From positions 1-6,291 of the forward strand of contig JBLHUT010000210.1 of NCBI GenBank assembly GCA_047629975.1: DNA of 6,291 nucleotides. Reading direction: 5' to 3'. The DNA is from JBLHUT01 sp047629975. GTDB taxonomy: Bacteria; Pseudomonadota; Alphaproteobacteria; Rhodobacterales; Rhodobacteraceae. Under the pieces are notes generated by a model. That model saw only the letters and a list, made by a program, of their open reading frames with translations, ran no database searches and was not told the origin of the DNA. A program made the position numbers and the translations under genes. Below, piece by piece: positions 1 through 5,169 of this stretch (the first letter of the stretch is position 1; each line of letters starts with the position of its first letter).

Positions 1-57
1 ACCAACAGACCGGGAGCGGCTCGATTTCGACCGCGAACGTGACTTGCTTGATCTCAT
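1..57 (-). CDS. DUF4167-family protein, N-terminal 19 codons only (cut by window edge)
   Basis: The minus strand from an ATG at 57-55 reads MRSSKSRSRSKSSRSRSVG and stays open to the window edge. This Arg/Ser/Lys-rich opening is the characteristic start of the alphaproteobacterial DUF4167 proteins, basic, disordered-looking proteins of unknown function. From memory of the family, the gene usually lies directly downstream of prmC on the same strand, as it does here. Only the basic N-terminus is visible; the conserved domain would lie outside the window. No strong Shine-Dalgarno sequence is seen before the ATG (a CGGA lies about 10 nt upstream). A short plus-strand open frame over the same bases (2-97) is its shadow. 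The identification rests on 19 residues plus context. Confidence 0.72.
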   Translation of the reverse strand, partial: MRSSKSRSRSKSSRSRSVG

Positions 58-163
58 ATTAATAATTGTCCGGCCTATTTCGGTGAGGGGGACCTAATTC
101 CTTCTTAAGTACCAAATATTGAGGCAAAAAGGGGTCCGACCATTTGATGGCTATAAAGCGAGG

Positions 164-177
164 CGGAACATGTTCCG
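164..177. promoter_or_regulatory. Perfect 14-bp palindrome, candidate operator
   Basis: The bases CGGAACATGTTCCG form a perfect inverted repeat with no spacer. It sits in the 212-bp gap between the end of prmC and the start of the DUF4167 gene, about 107 bp upstream of the DUF4167 ATG. It could bind a dimeric regulator. It does not fit the alphaproteobacterial LexA pattern of direct GTTC repeats seven bases apart. Read as RNA it could form a 5-bp stem with a CATG loop, but no U-run follows, so a terminator is less likely. The role is inferred from symmetry only. Confidence 0.35.
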
Positions 178-192
178 GCTTCTCACGAGAAC

Positions 193-221
193 GAATAAAC
201 ATGCAAGTGGTGCCATGACAA
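193..221 (-). promoter_or_regulatory. Possible weak sigma70 promoter for the DUF4167 gene
   Basis: On the minus strand, TTGTCA (221-216) is followed by a 17-bp spacer and TTATTC (198-193). The -35 element is good and the -10 element is poor. It would begin transcription just upstream of the 164-177 palindrome, placing that palindrome in the early transcribed region. The DUF4167 gene could equally be read through from prfA-prmC. This is a weak call by eye. Confidence 0.22.
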
Positions 222-269
222 GTGTAAACCGACGATAGCCACTATATAATTGCAAAAAGATGCACTCTT

Positions 270-1148
270 TCAGGCTATGCTCGACCTTAATACCGGATGG
301 CGCGCAGATACGACACGGTCTCGTGCGTCGAAATCCTGATGGATGTGAATATCCACCAGTCCGGCAGTCTCTAGCAGATGCACGACGTCTTTGGCCTGTG
401 TCGGTCCTATTTCACAAATGAACCGCCCCCCCGGTGCCAGATAGGTCAGCACCTGCGCACTAATCCGACGATAGGCCGTCAAGCCGTCGCCGCCGTCGCT
501 CAGTGCGCCGTGAGGTTCCCACTCACGCACTTCGGGAGCAAGCGCAGACATTTCACTGGCTGCGATGTAAGGCGGATTGGTCACAATCAGATCGAACTGC
601 CCCTCGACATGTTCGAACCAGTCCGAAATAAAAATATCGATCGCCTCTATGACGCCGGTGGATTGCGCATTTGCAAAAGCAACCGCACAGGCCGCTTCGG
701 TCACATCAACCCCGACCCCGGTACATTGCCCGCGCCGATCCGCCAGCAACGTGCACAAGATCACACCAGACCCAAGGCCAAGGTCCAGAACCCGCGTGTA
801 GGGTTCTGTTTTGGCAACCTCGATGAGGATCTCCGTTTCCGGACGTGGATCAAGCACATCGGGTGTGACCTGAAATATCCTGGTTGCAAAGTGCCGCGTG
901 CCGATGATCTGTGACACAGGCTGCCGGCGCAGGCGTCTTGCAATTGCCTCCTCGAATGCATCAAGGGCCTGTTGGGTCAGGGGGTCAAAAATATGAACAC
1001 CCAATGCCGCCGCCGACACCCCAAGCGCATGGGCAAGTAGCTTGCGAGCATCACGCGGCGCGTCGGCCACACCCGCTTCATTCAGGTGTCGCACGGCCGT
1101 TGTGACAGCCTGTTGGCCTGTTAGACCAATTTGAAACAGCCGCGTCAT
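270..1148 (-). CDS. prmC: Peptide chain release factor N5-glutamine methyltransferase PrmC (HemK)
   Basis: This 292-residue protein uses S-adenosylmethionine to methylate the glutamine of the GGQ motif in release factors RF1 and RF2, which aids peptide release on the ribosome; it acts in the cytosol. Residues 1-90 are the helical N-terminal substrate-recognition part. Then come the PRPETE segment (101-106), the SAM-binding glycine loop DLGLGSG (122-128) and the catalytic NPPY motif (191-194) that grips the target glutamine, with a GGDGL segment (219-223) and GGRFICEIG (240-248) closing the Rossmann fold. Length is normal for the family. The frame is open to 1226, but that extension only shadows the 3' end of prfA. 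The ATG at 1148 lies 25 bp past the prfA stop and begins a family-like N-terminus. No clear Shine-Dalgarno precedes it, so translation may be coupled to prfA. Confidence 0.96.
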   Translation of the reverse strand: MTRLFQIGLTGQQAVTTAVRHLNEAGVADAPRDARKLLAHALGVSAAALGVHIFDPLTQQALDAFEEAIARRLRRQPVSQIIGTRHFATRIFQVTPDVLDPRPETEILIEVAKTEPYTRVLDLGLGSGVILCTLLADRRGQCTGVGVDVTEAACAVAFANAQSTGVIEAIDIFISDWFEHVEGQFDLIVTNPPYIAASEMSALAPEVREWEPHGALSDGGDGLTAYRRISAQVLTYLAPGGRFICEIGPTQAKDVVHLLETAGLVDIHIHQDFDARDRVVSARHPVLRSSIA

Positions 1149-1173
1149 GCGGACTTTGTGTGAGGAGTTTGTG

Positions 1174-2229
1174 TCAACGGCTATATTCGGCCAGCTTGCG
1201 GGCCTGATCATCCGCCGAAAGCGCATCGATGACTTCGGTCAGATCGCCCTGCATTACCTGATCCAGTTTATAGAGCGTCAGGTTGATCCGGTGATCTGTC
1301 ATCCGCCCTTGCGGAAAATTATAGGTCCGGATGCGTTCTGAACGATCCCCCGAGCCGACCTGGCTTTTGCGATCTGCCGCGCGGGCGTCATCGACCTTTT
1401 GCCGCTCCATATCGTAAAGCCGCGCGCGTAAGACCGCCATCGCGATCTCGCGGTTGCGGTGTTGGGATTTTTCAGCGCTGGTGACCATCAATCCGGTGGG
1501 CAAATGGGTGATCCGCACTGCGGAATCGGTGGTGTTCACGTGTTGGCCGCCGGCGCCGCTGGCGCGCATTGTATCGATGCGGATGTCGGTGGCGGGAATC
1601 GCAATATCGACCTCTTCGGCCTCGGGCAGAACCGCGACGGTCGCGGCAGAGGTATGGATCCGGCCGCCGCTTTCGGTGCTGGGCACACGTTGCACGCGGT
1701 GGACCCCGCTTTCATATTTCAGCCGCGCAAAAACGCCGACGCCTTTGATGTGGGCCACGACCTCTTTGACGCCGCCCAACTCGGTCAGCGCTTCTTCGAT
1801 GATATCAAAGCTCCAGCCTTGTGTCTCGGCGTACCGCTGGTACATGCGCAGCAAATCCGCAGCAAACAGGGCCGCCTCGTCGCCCCCGGTGCCGGGGCGT
1901 ATCTCGATCATGGCAGGGCGCGCGTCGGCGGCATCTTTTGGCAACAATGCGATTTGCAGATCACTTTCAAGCACGCGGATTTGTGCGCGCAAAAGCGGTA
2001 TCTCGTCCTCGGCAAGGGCTTTCATTTCGGGATCTTCAAGCATGGCTTGTGCGTCTTCGAGATCGCGCAGACAGGTCTTGTAAGCCTCGATCTGGGTCAC
2101 AACCGGGCGCAAATCCGAATATTCACGCCCCAATTGCGCAATATCGGATGCCCCCGACGCATCGGCCATCTTTGCCTCCAGAAACTGGAAGCGGGCAATA
2201 ATCTCGTCGAGGCGATATTCGGGAACCAT
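1174..2229 (-). CDS. prfA: Peptide chain release factor 1 (RF1)
   Basis: RF1 recognises UAA and UAG stop codons in the ribosomal A site and triggers hydrolysis of the peptidyl-tRNA. The 351-residue protein is close to the usual length of about 355-360. The N-terminal helical domain covers roughly residues 1-95. The segment RPGTGGDEAALFA (111-123) is typical of class I factors. The stop-codon-reading P-x-T motif is PST at 183-185, which marks RF1 rather than the SPF-bearing RF2. The catalytic GGQ lies at 227-229 within SGAGGQHVNTTDSAVRITHLPTG (from 224), and Gln229 is the predicted target of the PrmC encoded just downstream. The start is supported by a strong GGAGGG at 2241-2246. No key residue is missing. 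It is the first gene of a leftward prfA-prmC operon. Confidence 0.98.
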   Translation of the reverse strand: MVPEYRLDEIIARFQFLEAKMADASGASDIAQLGREYSDLRPVVTQIEAYKTCLRDLEDAQAMLEDPEMKALAEDEIPLLRAQIRVLESDLQIALLPKDAADARPAMIEIRPGTGGDEAALFAADLLRMYQRYAETQGWSFDIIEEALTELGGVKEVVAHIKGVGVFARLKYESGVHRVQRVPSTESGGRIHTSAATVAVLPEAEEVDIAIPATDIRIDTMRASGAGGQHVNTTDSAVRITHLPTGLMVTSAEKSQHRNREIAMAVLRARLYDMERQKVDDARAADRKSQVGSGDRSERIRTYNFPQGRMTDHRINLTLYKLDQVMQGDLTEVIDALSADDQARKLAEYSR

Positions 2230-2240
2230 AGCTTCGTTTG

Positions 2241-2246
2241 CCCTCC
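2241..2246 (-). promoter_or_regulatory. Shine-Dalgarno of prfA
   Basis: GGAGGG on the minus strand, 11 nt from the prfA ATG. The match to the anti-Shine-Dalgarno is strong with a slightly long spacer. It confirms the prfA start. Confidence 0.75.
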
Positions 2247-2255
2247 TGCGCAGAC

Positions 2256-2284
2256 TTGGTCAAGTCATCAATTTGTAGTATAAA
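2256..2284 (+). promoter_or_regulatory. Candidate sigma70 promoter of the small secreted-protein gene, possibly leaderless
   Basis: TTGGTC (2256-2261), a 17-bp spacer and TATAAA (2279-2284) form a plausible sigma70-type promoter. The -10 matches 5 of 6 consensus bases, the -35 only 3 of 6. The expected transcription start, about 7 bp after the -10, falls on or next to the ATG at 2291, which would give a leaderless mRNA. Consistent with this, there is no properly spaced Shine-Dalgarno; AGG directly abuts the ATG. This is inference from motifs by eye. Confidence 0.45.
2277..2282 (-). promoter_or_regulatory. Candidate -10 element for prfA, overlapping the opposite-strand -10
   Basis: On the minus strand this reads TATACT, 5 of 6 consensus bases. 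It would start the prfA transcript near 2270 with a leader of about 41 nt carrying the GGAGGG ribosome site. No good -35 hexamer is seen 16-18 bp upstream. It shares the TATA core with the plus-strand -10 at 2279-2284, so the two divergent genes may use one AT-rich melting site. Confidence 0.35.
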
Positions 2285-2290
2285 GACAGG

Positions 2291-2614
2291 ATGAAAACAT
2301 TGCTCGTGTCCTTCGCATTGTTCGTGCTGCCGGTCTTGCAGGCCGCCGCAGCCGACACAACTGCCGACTTGATCGGACAACCCGCCGCCCTGCAAAGCCC
2401 CGTGCGGTTTATCGCAAAAGCCCAGGATTGTTTTTGCACCGATAGACAAGGCACCAGAATCGAATTGGGCGCCTCGATCTGCATGCAGGTGGACGGGCGG
2501 ATGTTTACCGCGCGGTGCGAGATGTCGCTCAACTCGCCCATGTGGCGCGAACAAAACGACGGATGTGCGACATCAACCCTGCAAATCAGCTATCCAGCGG
2601 GTCATGCGGGCTGA
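2291..2614 (+). CDS. Small exported cysteine-rich protein of unknown function
   Basis: This 107-residue protein has a clear Sec signal peptide: Lys2, a hydrophobic core at about 4-16 (LLVSFALFVLPVL) and an AxA cleavage site after Ala21, giving a mature protein of about 86 residues in the periplasm or outside. The mature part has five cysteines (47, 49, 64, 76, 92), including a C-F-C pair, and a conserved-looking segment from the C-F-C through MWREQNDGC. The cysteines could form disulfides or bind a metal; the odd number leaves one free. It resembles small conserved hypothetical proteins of Rhodobacterales, but I cannot name a family. The signal peptide fixes the start, and the opposite-strand reading frame is less protein-like. 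The last 42 bp overlap the 3' end of the convergent DUF1499 gene. Confidence 0.78.
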   Translation: MKTLLVSFALFVLPVLQAAAADTTADLIGQPAALQSPVRFIAKAQDCFCTDRQGTRIELGASICMQVDGRMFTARCEMSLNSPMWREQNDGCATSTLQISYPAGHAG

Positions 2615-3013
2615 ATTGACGCCAAGGTCGGATTTACCGAACCGCAAGCGGCTGAACACCAAAAGCCGTGCGCCCTCTCCTTCGGCGATGGCCTCGACGG
2701 TGATGTAGTCAGGAAAACCGAACACCCGCGAGCGCGAGATATAGGTGATCCGTCCTTCCTTTACCGATCCGGCCAACCGCGTTGTGCGCGGCTCGCGCAG
2801 CGCGATATCATCGACACGCGCCAGCAATGCCTGAGGGCTTTGTGTAAACACCGGCGCGTCTTTCACACCCAGTGCAAACCCGCCCGGGCCGGTCACCCCG
2901 TCCGTCGCCGCGACATGCCACCGCGCGGGGTCTGACGGTGCCAACCGGACATAGATCATGCCGGCGGCCACCACCGCAAGAAGCCCCAAAGATATCATCA
3001 TGGTAATACGCAT
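2573..3013 (-). CDS. DUF1499 family protein, membrane-anchored
   Basis: This 146-residue protein has one N-terminal hydrophobic helix (about residues 4-22), either an uncleaved anchor or a signal peptide, followed by a soluble domain. The domain carries the DUF1499 hallmarks: a SRSRVFGFPDYITVEA segment (93-108), a hydrophobic strand LLVFSRLRFG (117-126) and the C-terminal KSDLGVN (127-133) before a final helix. The function of the family is not known to me. I place the start at the ATG at 3013 because GAGGG lies 5 nt upstream; an in-frame TTG at 3025 would add only four residues. It begins 27 bp after the upstream ureohydrolase stop, so it is probably the last gene of that operon. Its last 14 codons and stop overlap the convergent secreted-protein gene. 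Confidence 0.85.
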   Translation of the reverse strand: MRITMMISLGLLAVVAAGMIYVRLAPSDPARWHVAATDGVTGPGGFALGVKDAPVFTQSPQALLARVDDIALREPRTTRLAGSVKEGRITYISRSRVFGFPDYITVEAIAEGEGARLLVFSRLRFGKSDLGVNSARMTRWIADLQG

Positions 3014-3018
3014 AAGTA

Positions 3019-3023
3019 CCCTC
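3019..3023 (-). promoter_or_regulatory. Shine-Dalgarno deciding the DUF1499 start
   Basis: GAGGG on the minus strand, 5 nt before the ATG at 3013. It favours this ATG over the TTG four codons upstream, which would overlap the site. Confidence 0.65.
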
Positions 3024-3040
3024 AAATCAGGCTGTGTTTG

Positions 3041-3982
3041 TCAGCGATAGGTCACGCCGGGCAGAACGCACAGCAGTTCATAAAGCAGATTGGCCGCCAC
3101 CAGCGCGGTATTTCCCGACGTATCGTAGGGCGGCGAGACTTCAACCAGATCACACCCGACAATATCAATCCCTTTGAGCGCGCGGATCAGCTCCATCGCT
3201 TGCGGTGTCGTCAGCCCGCCGATCTCCGGCGTGCCGGTGCCGGGTGCAAACGCCGGATCAAGGCTGTCGATGTCATAGGTCACATAGGTTTTGTGCCCTT
3301 CCAGCGTCTCGTTGATCTGCGCACCTAGCCCCGACAGGGATTGATGCCAGATTTCGGGAGCCGTCACCAGATTGAAACCCCACTCGCGCGGCTCGTCAAA
3401 ATCGCGCGCAGTGTAGCCGGTGCCGCGCAAGCCGACTTGCCAGACTTTGTGCGGTATCAACAAACCTTCTTCGTACGCCCGCCGGAACACCGTGCCGTGG
3501 GTTTCACGCTCGCCGAACATGTGCTCGTTGACATCCGCATGGGCATCCACATGAACAAGTGCGACCGGTCCGTGTTTTTTCGCAATTGCACGCAGGATCG
3601 GCAAAGTGATCGAATGATCCCCGCCCATCGTCATCGGAATGGCACCAGCGTTCAGGACAGTGTCGATCCCTTGTTCGATAATCCCGAAACTAGCTTGCAA
3701 ATTGAACGTGTTGATCGCCAGATCGCCGATATCGGCACAGTTGAGACTGTCAAAAGGGGCCGCGCCGGTCTGGATGTTATAGGGTCGGATCATCGCACTT
3801 TCGGCGCGGATCTGCTTGGGGCCAAATCGTGTGCCCGACCGCCAGCTTGTGCCGATGTCCATGGGCACTCCCAGAAAAGCAACATCAAGACCCTCGGCCG
3901 AAGATGTCTGGGGCAGACGCATGAAGGTTCCCGGGCCCGCAAACCGCGCAAGCTCGTTGCCACCGATAGGTTGGTTCGTCAT
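3041..3982 (-). CDS. Ureohydrolase of the agmatinase family, possibly 4-guanidinobutyrase (GbuA-like)
   Basis: This 313-residue enzyme is a binuclear metal hydrolase that splits a guanidino group to urea plus an amine. All six expected metal ligands are present: His123 in GGDHS, Asp146, His148 and Asp150 in DAHAD, and Asp237 and Asp239 in DIDSLDP. It also has THGT (161-164), the APGTGTPEIGGL turn (from 246) and the VEVSPPYDTSG segment (280-290). The substrate-side sequences GVPMDIGTSWRSGTRFGP (38-55), AAPFDSL, INTFNL and the C-terminus LLCVLPGV recall Pseudomonas guanidinobutyrase GbuA more than classical SpeB, as far as I remember those sequences. Automatic annotation would probably say agmatinase. 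The start at 3982 is set by an ATGA overlap with the upstream speB and by AAGGGA 5 nt before it; an upstream in-frame GTG at 4018 is less likely. Family is certain; substrate is not. Confidence 0.93.
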   Translation of the reverse strand: MTNQPIGGNELARFAGPGTFMRLPQTSSAEGLDVAFLGVPMDIGTSWRSGTRFGPKQIRAESAMIRPYNIQTGAAPFDSLNCADIGDLAINTFNLQASFGIIEQGIDTVLNAGAIPMTMGGDHSITLPILRAIAKKHGPVALVHVDAHADVNEHMFGERETHGTVFRRAYEEGLLIPHKVWQVGLRGTGYTARDFDEPREWGFNLVTAPEIWHQSLSGLGAQINETLEGHKTYVTYDIDSLDPAFAPGTGTPEIGGLTTPQAMELIRALKGIDIVGCDLVEVSPPYDTSGNTALVAANLLYELLCVLPGVTYR

Positions 3983-3993
3983 TTCATTCCCTT
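3979..3993 (-). promoter_or_regulatory. ATGA stop-start overlap with internal Shine-Dalgarno between the two ureohydrolases
   Basis: On the minus strand AAGGGA (3993-3988) lies inside the last codons of speB. The downstream ATG (3982-3980) shares bases with the speB TGA (3981-3979). Such an arrangement usually means the two proteins are made from one mRNA by reinitiation. It fixes the second gene's start. Confidence 0.8.
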
Positions 3994-4947
3994 TCGGCGC
4001 GTCCAGCACCACAAACACATCAATTCCGTTGCCACGTGAGCCCCTGCAATCGCCGTAGCCCCCGTGGTGTCATAGGGCGGAGAGACCTCTACGATATCAC
4101 CGCCGACCATGTTGATCCCTGCAAGGTCGCGCAGGATATGGGCTGCCTGCGCCGAACTCAACCCACCCCAGACCGGCGTGCCTGTACCCGGCGCAAAAGC
4201 CGGATCAAGGCAATCGATGTCAAAGGTCACATAGGCCTTGTGATCGCCCACGATTTCCTTGACGCGCGCCGCCACGGCGCCGGGTGCGGCCTCGTGCACG
4301 GTGCGGGCATCAATGGTGTGCAAACCCAAAGTGTCTTCGTTGGTGGTACGAATACCGATCTGCACCGAGCGCTGCGGCACAATCAGCCCTTCTTTCACGG
4401 CCTTGTAGAACATCGTGCCGTGGTCGATGCGGGTCATATCATCGTCGGGCCATGTGTCGGAATGGGCGTCGAAATGGATCAGCGACAGGGGCCCGAATTT
4501 CTCTGCGAAAGCGCGCAGAATAGGAAAACTGATGTAGTGATCGCCGCCCAGCGAGATGACGCCGCACCCTTGTGCAAGCATCCCTGCGATGTGTGCCTGC
4601 AAGGTCGCGGGAAAAGCAGACACCTGCGCATAATCAAAGGCAAGATCGCCAAAATCCGCGACAGCAAACTCCGCAAGCGGATCAAAGCCCCATCCGTACG
4701 GCGGATCGAACGGCTGCAAGGCGCTTGCCTCGCGAATTGCGCGCGGGCCAAGCCGTGTGCCGGGCCGGTTTGTGACGGCCTGATCAAACGGCACGCCCGT
4801 GAACGCCAGATCGAAACCGGTCAGGTCCTTGGTATACCGCCTGCGCAAAAACGATGGCGCGCCTCCAAAGGCATTCTCGAAGGCAAGTCCGCGCGCCCTG
4901 CCCGTAAATGCCAGATCAACCTGACTTTTCGCATCCTCTAGCGACAT
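3979..4947 (-). CDS. speB: Agmatinase (agmatine ureohydrolase)
   Basis: Agmatinase converts agmatine to putrescine and urea in the cytosol, using two Mn2+ ions. The 322-residue protein has the full ligand set: His137 in GGDH, Asp160, His162 and Asp164 in DAHSD, and Asp243 and Asp245 in DIDCLDP. These match the E. coli SpeB pattern HxDxHxD...DxD in order and spacing. Other family marks are GVPFDQAVTNRPGTRLGP (51-68), DHGTMFYKAVKEGLI (175-189), APGTGTPVWGGL (252-263) and VEVSPPYDTTGATAIAGAH (286-304). The start at 4947 has AAGGGA six nt upstream; the frame runs open to 5040, but that extension is not family-like. The stop overlaps the ATG of the next ureohydrolase as ATGA, so the two are probably translationally coupled. 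I saw no clear promoter in the 222-bp gap upstream. Confidence 0.96.
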   Translation of the reverse strand: MSLEDAKSQVDLAFTGRARGLAFENAFGGAPSFLRRRYTKDLTGFDLAFTGVPFDQAVTNRPGTRLGPRAIREASALQPFDPPYGWGFDPLAEFAVADFGDLAFDYAQVSAFPATLQAHIAGMLAQGCGVISLGGDHYISFPILRAFAEKFGPLSLIHFDAHSDTWPDDDMTRIDHGTMFYKAVKEGLIVPQRSVQIGIRTTNEDTLGLHTIDARTVHEAAPGAVAARVKEIVGDHKAYVTFDIDCLDPAFAPGTGTPVWGGLSSAQAAHILRDLAGINMVGGDIVEVSPPYDTTGATAIAGAHVATELMCLWCWTRRKGMK

Positions 4948-4953
4948 GAACGT

Positions 4954-4959
4954 TCCCTT
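4954..4959 (-). promoter_or_regulatory. Shine-Dalgarno deciding the speB start
   Basis: AAGGGA on the minus strand, six nt before the ATG at 4947. It supports this start over the longer open frame reaching 5040. Confidence 0.65.
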
Positions 4960-5099
4960 TTCCGGTATCGGCGCATCCTGCACCAACACCCGACAAGCTG
5001 CAACACCCCTGCCCTTGCGCACCCGTTTGTCACACACCAACGATATTCCCCGACAACCCTGCTTTGGTCGGTATCCGTATATTGAAATTAGAAAAACAA

Positions 5100-5113
5100 A
5101 TACTACATAGTAT
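5100..5113. repeat. 14-bp interrupted palindrome in the speB/TPR divergent gap
   Basis: ATACTA and TAGTAT are perfect 6-bp inverted arms around a CA centre. It lies about 57 bp upstream of the TPR gene ATG and about 153 bp upstream of speB. It may be an operator or chance in an AT-rich stretch. No confident -35/-10 pair was found on either strand of this 222-bp gap (4948-5169). Confidence 0.25.
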
Positions 5114-5150
5114 GACTAGCAAGAATTCTGGTAGCGCAACAGACGTTGCG

Positions 5151-5164
5151 AGAAGAAGAAGAAG
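5151..5164 (+). repeat. Short GAA trinucleotide tract next to the TPR gene start
   Basis: The run AGAAGAAGAAGAAG is about 4.7 copies of a 3-bp unit and ends 5 nt before the ATG at 5170. It takes the place of a normal Shine-Dalgarno, providing only GAAG-type pairing. Slippage here could alter ribosome-site strength without shifting the reading frame, because the tract lies upstream of the start. Confidence 0.5.
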
Positions 5165-5169
5165 CGGTG

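Noticed and set aside
2..97. Plus-strand open frame at the left edge that could be the tail of a protein
   Set aside because: It overlaps the opposite-strand DUF4167 start, which has a recognisable family sequence, and its own residues match nothing I can name with confidence.
164..177. LexA (SOS) box
   Set aside because: GAAC and GTTC are separated by two bases, which fits neither the alphaproteobacterial direct repeat nor the four-base Gram-positive spacing.
251..272. Possible terminator hairpin at the end of prmC
   Set aside because: The stem is only AAAGA/TCTTT around a 5-nt loop, too short and AT-rich to call.
1149..1226. Longer prmC start at 1226
   Set aside because: The extra 26 residues only shadow the 3' end of prfA, and the family-like N-terminus begins at the ATG at 1148.
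1459..2283. Long plus-strand frame (274 residues) opposite prfA
   Set aside because: It lies antisense to a clear prfA with all motifs intact, and its translation has no recognisable domain.
4036..4941. Long plus-strand frame (301 residues) opposite speB
   Set aside because: It is a mirror of the speB coding strand in a GC-biased gene; the translation is rich in Arg, His and Cys without family features.
5050..5071. Inverted repeat CCGAC...GTCGG upstream of speB
   Set aside because: Five-base arms across a 12-nt gap can arise by chance, and it fits no known regulator site.
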